Source: a virus
Reading direction: 5' to 3' (one strand)
DNA: 64,000 bases
IMG/VR virus record: IMGVR_UViG_3300009506_000008
Span: 37,021-101,020 of that record
The number at the start of each line of letters is the position of its first letter. The stretch's first letter is position 1. This document shows positions 52,030 to 61,302 of the stretch, piece after piece. A model generated the notes under the pieces. That model worked only from the letters and a program-made list of their open reading frames with translations. It was not told where the DNA came from and did not search any database. A program made the position numbers and the translations under genes.

Positions 52030-53685
52030 ATGCCAATCCAAACATACGGGGCCGACGACGGTACCAACGGGATCACCACCCGGATGCAGACTGTCTTGGG
52101 CAGGGCGAATTTCAAGGTAATGATGCCGGATACCATCTGGATTTGTGCGGGTCCTACGGTGTATCAACAGCCGTTTAACGGGACCGGGCCGAATGAGGTG
52201 GAGGGAGGTATCATTAACGGGATGGTAGCCCACTCCAGGACTCGGTGCTTGCCCGATAAGAAGCGCCCCGAGTATCCCAACAGGATGTACGCTCATTGTC
52301 GGTTTACTATCAACGCAGAGGTAATTCACGGCGCAGTGACTCGAAGGTTCCACCTGATAAACAAGGTTGAAAACTTCGACATTCCGTTGGACTCGGAGTC
52401 GGACGAAGTCAGAATCACCTACACTCTTGAGTACGATACCAACGACAAGACTCGGAACGGGTACGTAGGTTTCAACTACAAGGACCCGGTGTTCGAGATC
52501 ACCGATCTCGACCGCATGATCGATTGGAAACAAGGTGCTCAGCAGATGAAGGTTGTTGACATTTCTGCTGATGCTACTCGCTTGAAGCTTCGCACGTTGA
52601 CGGGAGAAGGCGAAGTAGCCAAGCTGATGGATGACATTGCTCTGGAGATCCCGGTTAGCCAGTTCGTAGCACAGATGACGGACAGGTGCTCTTCGATCAC
52701 TACCGGGAAGGAACTTCGGAAGCGATGTGAGCATGTTCAGAAGTACAGCTACAGCCCTTGGAAGTGCCGGATTCGCAGTGTGTTTTGTGACGGATGGCGA
52801 AACGACTGCGCCAACTACAAACCGCTCAAGGGCTGCGAGATGTACATTGCCATGCAGAAATTCACCCGGAATGAAAGTATCATCGAGATGGACGACGACC
52901 AGGTGAAGTACCTCTTCGATCAGAAAGAGGGCTTGGGGTTGATTCCTTGGTCGGAGTGGCGAGGATCGTGGCTAGACTGGATGGCGCACCTTTGCAGCAA
53001 GTTGTCCGCTCTCCGCTCGGGAGTGTTCTACTACTGTCACAAGTTTGATACCGCACCATACGAGAACAACTGCCTGTCCTGCGCGGCCAGCTACAACTGG
53101 ATGTTCTCTCAGTTGTTACTGGGAGACAAAGCGTTTTGGAGATACGTTCTTCCTTCGCAGTCCTTGGATCTGACGTACCACAGCAAACTCCAAACGGAGA
53201 TCGTGCTCAAGTCAGAGGATGTTTGCGTGACGAACGCGAACGACCGGGGAGAAGCGATGGGAGAACCTGATAACTGGGCAGTGCATGGTCGGTTTGTCGA
53301 TCCACAGGCTCCGAAATTGACGCCGGTGACCTACCTTCCCGAGGCGCTTCCAGAAGGACTGTACGAGGTTTGGTTGTACTGTAAGAACAGTTTGAAGTAT
53401 CCCTTCGCCCTCATCTTCGAGAACGACAACAACTTCACCCAGGTAGACAAAATCTCGGCTGGGTACTCGGATCGCGTTGCGCTTGAGATTCCTCAAGCTG
53501 CCTCATACCAGTGGGTTCAGTTGCAGCAACGAAGGCCCGACAGATACGGAGTTTGGTTGGCTCCGTTCCAGCGGCTAACTTTCGGGTTGGCTCCTTTGGA
53601 GTTCTCGAAGACGATCACCGCCGATCAGTTTGCAGTAGGTGACGAGTTTGCCTTCAAAGCCGTTCATATCGAAAGGGTGAAGTAA
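52030..53685 (+). CDS. Cysteine-rich tail-tip protein (551 aa)
   Basis: Behind GAGGAGG. Contains about seventeen Cys, many paired (CEHV with WKC, FCDGWRNDCANYKPLKGCEM, NCLSC), unusual for a virion protein. They could be metal ligands or disulfides formed after release. The C-terminal part (about residues 440-551) is beta-rich. Overlaps the next gene by one base. No family is recognised. Confidence 0.75.
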   Translation: MPIQTYGADDGTNGITTRMQTVLGRANFKVMMPDTIWICAGPTVYQQPFNGTGPNEVEGGIINGMVAHSRTRCLPDKKRPEYPNRMYAHCRFTINAEVIHGAVTRRFHLINKVENFDIPLDSESDEVRITYTLEYDTNDKTRNGYVGFNYKDPVFEITDLDRMIDWKQGAQQMKVVDISADATRLKLRTLTGEGEVAKLMDDIALEIPVSQFVAQMTDRCSSITTGKELRKRCEHVQKYSYSPWKCRIRSVFCDGWRNDCANYKPLKGCEMYIAMQKFTRNESIIEMDDDQVKYLFDQKEGLGLIPWSEWRGSWLDWMAHLCSKLSALRSGVFYYCHKFDTAPYENNCLSCAASYNWMFSQLLLGDKAFWRYVLPSQSLDLTYHSKLQTEIVLKSEDVCVTNANDRGEAMGEPDNWAVHGRFVDPQAPKLTPVTYLPEALPEGLYEVWLYCKNSLKYPFALIFENDNNFTQVDKISAGYSDRVALEIPQAASYQWVQLQQRRPDRYGVWLAPFQRLTFGLAPLEFSKTITADQFAVGDEFAFKAVHIERVK

Positions 53686-56600
53686 TGGCGACCTACAATT
53701 GGAGCATCAGCAACGTTGTTTACACTCAGTCGTCCTACGATTCTTCCAAGGACAGGGATTCTGGGACACTAGCATTCGATGTGAACTTCCCAGATGCTGA
53801 CTTCTACGACCCCGTGAGTCCAACGATTCGCGGTGTTTGCATGGAGGGGGACAACGTACAACGGACCTGTACGGTAGTGAGCGACAACGTCAACGGGGCT
53901 ACCCGGACCATTCGGTACTCAGTGCCCGTAGACTTCTCCAACAACATCGTCACCCTCCGAGAGTGGCGCACGGTGTTCTGGAAACGGCACGGATGGATCT
54001 TCCAGTGCTTGATGTCGGCCAAAGATGTCTGTCTCGACGTCAAGACGCACAAAGTTCCATCGGCAATCGACGCCAAGGGGGAGATGTACTTCGACATCCC
54101 AGCCGAGGACGATCTCTGGGAGGCGAATGCTTGGATGGGGTTCAGCTTCGCCACCGGAGGGGCTGTCATCGTACCGACCGACTTGAACACAGTTTACTGT
54201 GACGACCTGTACGAAGAGCGCGTGCTGGCGAACAGTGTGGGAGACCAATCCAATCCTCTGTACTCTCCATGGGAAGCTATCCGCCGCGCAGGATTGATCA
54301 GCAGGTACTACGATCACAAGGTCACGGTGGACGTCGCTCCCGGTGAGTATGAAGAGTTCTGGTTGATCCATTACATGCCTTGCAACGCTGATGTAGAGGT
54401 TCTTGGCGACGTGGACAGTCGTCCGAAGCTCTGGGTCAACGAGGACATGAACCAGATTACCCTGTGGATGGGGTACAGTCGGGGAAGCACAGCCAAGATC
54501 AATTACATCATCACTCCGTACGTGATCGAGACAAAGTTGGTTATGAAGGATCTCGACATCACCGGGGTTCAGTTCTATGGCAACCTTTCGCACCTGGAGT
54601 ATCAACGATGCTCCTTCAGTCTGTGCGAGATCAAGCCTCATGTCAATGCCGTGTACAGAATGTTGGACTGCGAGACGAGCGGAACAGAGATCGATCAACA
54701 GATCCCATTCAGCCCGGACTTCCGTTGGAGAGTCAAGGACTACTACTCAAGCGATCCGCCATCGTCCTTTATCTCCAAGACTTTCGTCAGCGATATGTGG
54801 ATCAGTTTCGGTTACTGGAAACCCTTGGACATAGCTACATTGGCGGACTACGTACTCCCGACCGGTATCACCAAGTTGCAGGTGCAAAACTACACTGACG
54901 ACAATCGACCCATCGGCGGTGGCGGCAAGACGTGGATCTATACGGGGCAGAACCTCGACACGACTAAGATTGAAGCGTACTCTGACGTACATGATGCTGT
55001 GTTCCACAATACGATTACGAGCGACTGGGACACCTACGACCTGGTCGTCGATGTCAAACGCAATCATTTCCGCGACAACAGCACGCAAAGGTACCAAGCC
55101 GGTTACGGTTCCTTGTACTACATGAACAACCGATACTCGTCCAACACGGTGTACTTGACCACCTCACTGCGGAACTGTATCGTCACCAACAACACCGGCG
55201 ACTACCATATCGGTATCTGGAGACTGTGTAGTTCCTGGGCGATTCCTGAGACTGCTCTTGGATCTGGTGTGCTGCCCTACACGGTAGACCATCCTGACAA
55301 GCTCGTAGCGGAAGCTCGGTGGAGCATGGTTCCGTTGGACTTCGAGCACATTTGGGTTACCCAAGAGATGTTGATAGAGACAGCCGAATTCAAGGGTAAC
55401 ATCAACCTAGCGGCTAATGGCAATCCTGGTTACGACTACAAGTCGTTCACCGGTTACGGGCATTGGTTGTACAACAACACTCTCATGAAGACACTGCAAG
55501 ACGAATATGGGTTGACAAGCGCGGAGGTAGCCGGAATCGGTGGGCAGGGTGAATCTTATCCCCAGTGTGACGAAGACTACCCGGATTTGGACATTGAAGG
55601 GTGCTCTCAGTTCGATCCCACTGAGTTCTATGACCTGTATACATTGCGCCCACTTCCGACCAGTGGTTATATCAACGCCGGTCCAGCCGATGCTGCTTAC
55701 AATGATTTGGACGGAACGAGGAACGACCAAGGGCATCTCGGTGGACCGGAAGCTAACTCCAGTTTGGTTGCTCGTATCAGATGGGTAGACTCGTTCGTCC
55801 CCGTGAACTACACCAAAATCTACACCGGGATGACATTAAATCTGAGCGGAATCCAATCTAGTTGGTCCGCGGCCATTACTCCTACGTTCACATGGAGTGC
55901 TACATTGGATGCTGGGGGCGGTCCGAACCCGTGGGTTCCTACCGCAGGATGGACTGACAACGGCACATTCGACGGCATGGAGCAAGAGGTTCTGCTGGAT
56001 GGCGGTGACGGGACATATGAGTTCACGCTTGACATTTACGATCCCATTGCCGATGCACATGACATCGAGACGCAGACGTTCATCGTCACTGCTACACGAA
56101 AGTTTCAAGTAGACACTCGCATGTCATTCACCGGTAATGTTCTCCCGTTTGACGAGATCGCGCCGGACGTCAGCAACTGGATCTTCACGGACAACACGCT
56201 GATCGATGTAAACCGAGAGTACGACAGCGGCGATGTTCATAGCCTCAAATTCGAGGGTGTGTCGGCTGACGTAGTAGAGTCTCAGTTTGCCGCCCATCGG
56301 TATCTCTCCCTCACAGCCAACACTCGGTACTATCTCAAGCTCAACGTAGCGAAGGCCGCCACTGATAAGCGCCAAAACAGCAACATTTTCTACTACGTGT
56401 ACATCGTGGACGGCAGTGGAAACATGCTGTTCAGCGATACTGCGAAGATCAACGCAGCTAACCAAATCACTACCCACAATTTCGAGGACTCTTGCACATA
56501 TGGTGTAGCGTCCTGCTACTTCCGTACGGGGAACAACGGCAACATCACGATTTACATCATCAGTTACAACGACTGGGGGAATCCTCGGTACACCACGCAG

Positions 56601-58325
56601 CTTCGCTGGATGTACATCGCAGAAGCCGACCAGGAACTTGCCGGGATCTATCAGGATCTTCGCCTTGCCATTCGACACTCCAAACCCAACGACGAAATCC
56701 AAGTCGCCGATTGCTACGTGGACGTTCCGTTGCGGGTGGCCGGCAGAAACATCTGTTTCAATATCTCGGGAGGCTGGGACGCGACCAGTTACGACGACAC
56801 TACTCCCGGTGATGAGCAATACACCGTACAGAACTGGCTTACCTATCCAACCTACATGAATTACCTCCGGTTCGCGTGGTTTACTCGTCAGCGAGATTGG
56901 GCATACAACGCAATGAGTTTCTTCATGACGGTGTACTTCCCGTCTAAGGTCGAAGGGTTCCACATCGAGAATACCGCGCCCGAGCTACCGAATGCTTGGG
57001 GCTATCACGGGATCAACTTTGAGGGGATTCTCCACGCGGATGTGACATTCAAGGACATGCAAATCACGGGGATCTTCTCGGCAGGGGAGATCAAGGCATA
57101 CAGTGATTCCTTGCTTAACAAAGACGTTACGTTAGAATTCGACAACGTCAACGTCACCGATTGCATCCAGGGACTTACAATCAGGACGGAACACATCGAC
57201 CTGGATATTCATGACTGCGACTTCGATAGGGTCATGGCCGGTTCGTTGATCCTGTCCTGTAGGAGGAGTTCATTCTTCAGGCGCTTCGTGCGGATATGGA
57301 ACAACGACTTTACTGACTGTGCGGTGCCCGATAAGATTCAGGCGCAGGCGATGACTAGGGATCAAGCCTTCTACCGAAGGTTCCCCAGCTTGTCAGCGTT
57401 TGCTGTGGGATACCGGACTCAATGGGGAGACTACGAGTACCGTCCATATTGGAGGCTGCCGTACGACCCCGCAATCGCCCCGGTTCTTATCGCACAGGGG
57501 ACGATGAATCGAGTTGGTGTCGAATGGGCGGATTTGGAGGGCTGGAACAATAACTGGAACAGCACCGATCCGGCATTTGAACCCATCTTCTGCGTAGCTT
57601 ACATGAGCCAAGACTGGGCTACCCCCGTCCCGCTGCCGGTCAACGCTCACCACGAGTGGCATGACAATACGGCTACCGCAGGCAAGTCTTTCATCGGTAC
57701 GATGAACGGGTGGATCGCCATCTACTTCTTCACCGGTTACGAGAACGTTCCTGGTCGGCAGAAACCCGACCCGAACGATTGGAACCCGATGGAGCATCTT
57801 ACCGTTACCGGAGTCAATCTGCCAACACTGTCGGACTACGCGGCAATCAAGGCACATGCTCAAGGAGGGTACGCTCAAGCGGGATACGATGGACCGACTG
57901 GAGGGAATGCAAACAGTCGTCAGAGCTTTTTGGTGTACAACAACACCTTGAGCAACATGCGGGCCATTGTAGAGCACACGGCAGGCAACGGGACACTCCA
58001 ATTCGGTTGGGATTCTGGGCAAGCCAGTGATCCCCTCGCGATCATGGGAGGACACGTTGTAGCGATCATGGACAACGATTGCACGGATGTGGAAGTTGCC
58101 CAATACTTCCACGCTTTCACCGCGGTCACTCCTGCCCTGTATGACCGGTACAAAGACTGGCAGCGGGTTGAGAACAATGGGGTGGACTATAAGGAAGTCT
58201 GTTACTGCTTGAATTGGTATCCGTCCAACCCCGAGGTCCGTGAGGATATGACTTATTGGTCGTACGTCGCGGGCAAGGTCCCGTTTCAGCAATTGGCCTA
58301 CTTCCCGAAGGTCATCCTTCCATAA
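53685..58325 (+). CDS. Giant beta-helix tail fibre or spike (1546 aa)
   Basis: Two long parallel beta-helix-like regions flank a PKD/Ig-like insert (about residues 705-810). The first ends with SGYINAGPADAAYNDLDGTR and a following HLGGPEA, the standard closing signature of right-handed beta-helices in bacterial surface proteins and polysaccharide lyases. The second contains a DITGVQ-like and WNNDFTD-type ladder. A host-glycan-binding or cleaving spike is likely; catalytic residues are not evident. Confidence 0.8.
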   Translation: MATYNWSISNVVYTQSSYDSSKDRDSGTLAFDVNFPDADFYDPVSPTIRGVCMEGDNVQRTCTVVSDNVNGATRTIRYSVPVDFSNNIVTLREWRTVFWKRHGWIFQCLMSAKDVCLDVKTHKVPSAIDAKGEMYFDIPAEDDLWEANAWMGFSFATGGAVIVPTDLNTVYCDDLYEERVLANSVGDQSNPLYSPWEAIRRAGLISRYYDHKVTVDVAPGEYEEFWLIHYMPCNADVEVLGDVDSRPKLWVNEDMNQITLWMGYSRGSTAKINYIITPYVIETKLVMKDLDITGVQFYGNLSHLEYQRCSFSLCEIKPHVNAVYRMLDCETSGTEIDQQIPFSPDFRWRVKDYYSSDPPSSFISKTFVSDMWISFGYWKPLDIATLADYVLPTGITKLQVQNYTDDNRPIGGGGKTWIYTGQNLDTTKIEAYSDVHDAVFHNTITSDWDTYDLVVDVKRNHFRDNSTQRYQAGYGSLYYMNNRYSSNTVYLTTSLRNCIVTNNTGDYHIGIWRLCSSWAIPETALGSGVLPYTVDHPDKLVAEARWSMVPLDFEHIWVTQEMLIETAEFKGNINLAANGNPGYDYKSFTGYGHWLYNNTLMKTLQDEYGLTSAEVAGIGGQGESYPQCDEDYPDLDIEGCSQFDPTEFYDLYTLRPLPTSGYINAGPADAAYNDLDGTRNDQGHLGGPEANSSLVARIRWVDSFVPVNYTKIYTGMTLNLSGIQSSWSAAITPTFTWSATLDAGGGPNPWVPTAGWTDNGTFDGMEQEVLLDGGDGTYEFTLDIYDPIADAHDIETQTFIVTATRKFQVDTRMSFTGNVLPFDEIAPDVSNWIFTDNTLIDVNREYDSGDVHSLKFEGVSADVVESQFAAHRYLSLTANTRYYLKLNVAKAATDKRQNSNIFYYVYIVDGSGNMLFSDTAKINAANQITTHNFEDSCTYGVASCYFRTGNNGNITIYIISYNDWGNPRYTTQLRWMYIAEADQELAGIYQDLRLAIRHSKPNDEIQVADCYVDVPLRVAGRNICFNISGGWDATSYDDTTPGDEQYTVQNWLTYPTYMNYLRFAWFTRQRDWAYNAMSFFMTVYFPSKVEGFHIENTAPELPNAWGYHGINFEGILHADVTFKDMQITGIFSAGEIKAYSDSLLNKDVTLEFDNVNVTDCIQGLTIRTEHIDLDIHDCDFDRVMAGSLILSCRRSSFFRRFVRIWNNDFTDCAVPDKIQAQAMTRDQAFYRRFPSLSAFAVGYRTQWGDYEYRPYWRLPYDPAIAPVLIAQGTMNRVGVEWADLEGWNNNWNSTDPAFEPIFCVAYMSQDWATPVPLPVNAHHEWHDNTATAGKSFIGTMNGWIAIYFFTGYENVPGRQKPDPNDWNPMEHLTVTGVNLPTLSDYAAIKAHAQGGYAQAGYDGPTGGNANSRQSFLVYNNTLSNMRAIVEHTAGNGTLQFGWDSGQASDPLAIMGGHVVAIMDNDCTDVEVAQYFHAFTAVTPALYDRYKDWQRVENNGVDYKEVCYCLNWYPSNPEVREDMTYWSYVAGKVPFQQLAYFPKVILP

Positions 58326-58337
58326 GGAGAGAACCCG

Positions 58338-58634
58338 ATGAGCGAACTCTATGATCCCACAACGATCAACCAACCGGATACGTTGGCAAAGTACGTCCGG
58401 TTGGAATCGTTGGAAGTGGTTTGTTCCGAACGACTGGAAGTGGAGAGGACCAAGGAACTCGGTTCAGCGGTGTTTGACAAGGGAACGCAATATACGCTGG
58501 ACCTGTACGCCTTGATGGGCGGCCAATCCAAAGATGTGTACTACCACCCGGACTCCGGGGTGTCGTTGACGAAAGATCAGTTCAACCAACACTTCGGGAC
58601 TGCTGAGGAACAGGAGGAGAAGAAATGGCAGTAA
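58338..58634 (+). CDS. Hypothetical small tail protein (98 aa)
   Basis: Starts MSELYDPTTINQ behind AAGGAGAG. Soluble, mixed charge, with a Glu/Lys end (EEQEEKKWQ). Overlaps the next gene by ten bases. Not recognised; may be an assembly factor for the fibre encoded just upstream. Confidence 0.72.
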   Translation: MSELYDPTTINQPDTLAKYVRLESLEVVCSERLEVERTKELGSAVFDKGTQYTLDLYALMGGQSKDVYYHPDSGVSLTKDQFNQHFGTAEEQEEKKWQ

Positions 58635-59239
58635 ACGTTCACTACATCGAAGTGCCAGAGGCCGACTTCAAGGTCGTCGTTCCCCTGTTCCTGGGTACTA
58701 CTCCGTGGACATGGGAGGATAGCTCGGGTGACGCTTTGCTCACCATATGGGCTCCCGGTTCTGGTGAGCAGGGAGTCGGTGGATACAGCATAGCGGCAAT
58801 CAACAGTACGGGGGCTCACGAGTTGACGGTTCCGTTGACCGGACTTCCCGGCAGTCTTGATCGGTTCACTCTGTGGCTAACTAGTCCGACCAACAAGTTC
58901 GATGCTCAGCAGGTCAATGTCAAGTTCGTGGACAACGACAAGGACAAAATCTACGCTGACATCATGGCGAAGTTGGGTACGGATACCGATACGATTGATG
59001 GGAAGATCGACGATACCATCACAAGTCTCTTGCAAGTGCTCACCCTTACCGAGTATAATCAAGAGCGTACGATAAACTGGGATTCCAACGGAACGTACGT
59101 CGAGTCCATTGATATCGCGATGGTTGCCGATGACGCCGCCCCGGACTTCTCCAACCCGGACAAGCGGATGAGGATTGAGTACACTCGTGACGGGAACAAC
59201 AAGGTCACGGTTGTAACAATCAAGGAGGTGGTCATCTAA
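58625..59239 (+). CDS. Tail-associated beta protein (204 aa)
   Basis: Behind AGGAGG inside the end of the upstream gene. Beta-rich first half with a helical section (about residues 110-140), then a beta C-terminus. Resembles small baseplate or fibre-linker proteins in plan. No family is recognised. Confidence 0.75.
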   Translation: MAVNVHYIEVPEADFKVVVPLFLGTTPWTWEDSSGDALLTIWAPGSGEQGVGGYSIAAINSTGAHELTVPLTGLPGSLDRFTLWLTSPTNKFDAQQVNVKFVDNDKDKIYADIMAKLGTDTDTIDGKIDDTITSLLQVLTLTEYNQERTINWDSNGTYVESIDIAMVADDAAPDFSNPDKRMRIEYTRDGNNKVTVVTIKEVVI

Positions 59240-59421
59240 TGCCGATGCCGTCATACACCCCAGATGGGGATACGGTACACGTCAATAAGCTACCTGACGT
59301 GTACGATGTAGGAACGGTCACTTTGCTGCCCCCTCATGGGTGCGTGGAAGCCGACATCACCTCGGCTCGTTTCTTGGTATTCGAGGAGAGGGTCATCGTC
59401 TCCTACATCCAAGAGGAGTGA
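59239..59421 (+). CDS. Small tail protein (60 aa)
   Basis: Starts MPMPSYTPDGDTVHVN in a TAATG overlap with the upstream gene. A single small beta domain. Compact overlaps support expression. No family is recognised. Confidence 0.7.
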   Translation: MPMPSYTPDGDTVHVNKLPDVYDVGTVTLLPPHGCVEADITSARFLVFEERVIVSYIQEE

Positions 59422-59424
59422 GCT

Positions 59425-60108
59425 ATGTACTCGATCCTATTCCAGGATATTACCCTGGCTCTGACAGGAGATCCAGGGTATGATCCGTTACTGGCAGATA
59501 CCCTCGGAGGGGTACTGTTGGGATATGTCCCCTATGTTGGGTATTCCGAGTATGATGCAAACATTGACACGTACCTTCATAACCAGCTAAGGGAAATCAT
59601 CGAAAGGTGGTTCAGCCGGAAGGATGTTTTCTTGTGTGAAGTCTTGCCGGTGGCAGAGTTCCCTCTGAGTGTGATCTACACGGACCCGGATATTCCGGGT
59701 TCTCCGGTGGATATGTATGAAGGTATCGTTCCCATGCAGGTCTTGTTTCCTCCTCTCCCTGCCACGGTTTTGTCTGACATTGTCATCGACGTTGCCGACC
59801 ATAACATCTCGGCGTTCAAGAACTTGGAGTTCACGTACTGGTCGGAGACAGAGTTCGAGCTTACTTGGAGTTTCGAGTACACGGATGACACAAAGGAAAG
59901 TGCCACATTCACCACGGAAGTGTCTGTGGATCCCGATGATTGGAAGAAGGGGTTGGTAGACACCCCATATTCTGTCAAGCGGTTGGACAAGGTTCGGGTA
60001 GGAGTGCGAGACGTGCCGACATCCAATCTTACCATCGTCATCGGTCGGATCAGTATGCTCTATGACAAGAGCCCCATCCCGCCGCCGATATTCAAGTCCG
60101 GTACGTAG
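59425..60108 (+). CDS. Tail protein, unrecognised (227 aa)
   Basis: Follows the 60-aa gene after three bases, with AAGAGGAG as SD. Acidic and beta-rich. It lies just before the HxH fibre protein gene. No family is recognised. Confidence 0.74.
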   Translation: MYSILFQDITLALTGDPGYDPLLADTLGGVLLGYVPYVGYSEYDANIDTYLHNQLREIIERWFSRKDVFLCEVLPVAEFPLSVIYTDPDIPGSPVDMYEGIVPMQVLFPPLPATVLSDIVIDVADHNISAFKNLEFTYWSETEFELTWSFEYTDDTKESATFTTEVSVDPDDWKKGLVDTPYSVKRLDKVRVGVRDVPTSNLTIVIGRISMLYDKSPIPPPIFKSGT

Positions 60109-60117
60109 GAGGCACGA

Positions 60118-60834
60118 ATGAAGGCATATCTGAGCAAACTCCTACATAGGCTGGTTGATCACGCGGACATTCCGGGTGTCAAGGATCACGAAGCCGTCCA
60201 CCAGGTGCTCTTTGACAGCGTGTACGCAGCATCGGGTCACGATCATGCCGGGGTGTACTCTCTGAGCAGTCATAACCATCTCGGGGTGTACTCGTTGATT
60301 ACGCATGATCATGATGCGGATTACGAACCCCTCGGCACGTTGCACGATGGTCGATACTTCCAGAAGACGGAGTTCATTGACGAAAGTGGGGGTGTCGGGG
60401 ATGCTGGAAAGCCCATCCTGTTGGGATCTGACGGGAAGATGTCACCCTCGATCTTTGCGATGGGTCGTGCGGGGGTCGTAGGAAACTTCCACAGCGGCGG
60501 TCCCGAGGTTGCCGTAGAAGCAGATCAACGGGTCGCTATCCTAATCCAACGTGCCTTTACTATCGACGCGCTACGCATTGTAACTGATCAATCGACCAAT
60601 CTGCAAATCGACCTTTGGTGGGAACCGAACCCGGCCAATGGACCTCCCGACGGTACTGATACAATCACGAACGGTAATGAGCCCGCGATGGTGTCCGCTA
60701 ACTATTTGTTCATGGATACTTTTACCGGGTGGACCGAGACAGTCTTGACAGCAAATGGGATCTTGACCATTAACATCGACGCCAATACGGTCGCTCGCTA
60801 CATCCAAGTTCAGCTAACGGGCGAGCCTGCTTAG
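60118..60834 (+). CDS. Fibre protein with HxH repeats (238 aa)
   Basis: Residues about 40-66 carry three SHNH/GHDH-type units (GHDHAGVYS, SHNHLGVYS, THDHDADYE), then LHDGRYF. HxH motifs of this kind bind iron along the axis of trimeric tail-fibre needles such as T4 gp37. The C-terminal half is a beta-sandwich-like domain. A trimeric fibre or needle part is likely. Confidence 0.78.
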   Translation: MKAYLSKLLHRLVDHADIPGVKDHEAVHQVLFDSVYAASGHDHAGVYSLSSHNHLGVYSLITHDHDADYEPLGTLHDGRYFQKTEFIDESGGVGDAGKPILLGSDGKMSPSIFAMGRAGVVGNFHSGGPEVAVEADQRVAILIQRAFTIDALRIVTDQSTNLQIDLWWEPNPANGPPDGTDTITNGNEPAMVSANYLFMDTFTGWTETVLTANGILTINIDANTVARYIQVQLTGEPA

Positions 60835-60844
60835 GAGTGTTGAC

Positions 60845-61291
60845 ATGGAATATGTGTATTCCTACGCGCCTGTGAGGGAAGAGAAGGGAGTCACTATCTT
60901 CTCTGTGACCGCGTATGGTCAGACACGGGAGTTCAGGGCGAACGGTCCCCTGCCGGTCATCGAGGTAGCTGAAAGGATCGCCCGAGAGTTGTTCGTCGAG
61001 ATCAACAAGGTTCCGAGAGAGACGATTTCTGTGTCAATCTTGGAGAAGGAATTGATCCATAGTCACAGGAAACAGGTAAAGTTTTTTGTTGACAAAGCCG
61101 AAGAATACGACACCGAAGAGGGATTGTTGGAGGCTTTGTCAGAGGAGTTCGGGACGCTGCTGAGCAATCCAGCAGAGATGATTGCTGTGTACTGCGCGTT
61201 CCTTCACTCCAAGGGATTCATCCCGTCTGCGGATTTTGACAGTCTTCGGGACTTCGTCATTGCCAATCCTTCTTTGGCCGTCGAACTGTAG
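60845..61291 (+). CDS. Hypothetical protein, possible fibre assembly factor (148 aa)
   Basis: A helical-looking charged protein with no virion-like beta pattern, between two fibre genes. Its position and composition suit a chaperone or a small accessory factor, but nothing specific is recognised. Confidence 0.72.
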   Translation: MEYVYSYAPVREEKGVTIFSVTAYGQTREFRANGPLPVIEVAERIARELFVEINKVPRETISVSILEKELIHSHRKQVKFFVDKAEEYDTEEGLLEALSEEFGTLLSNPAEMIAVYCAFLHSKGFIPSADFDSLRDFVIANPSLAVEL

Positions 61292-61302
61292 GAGAGTGAT
61301 AC

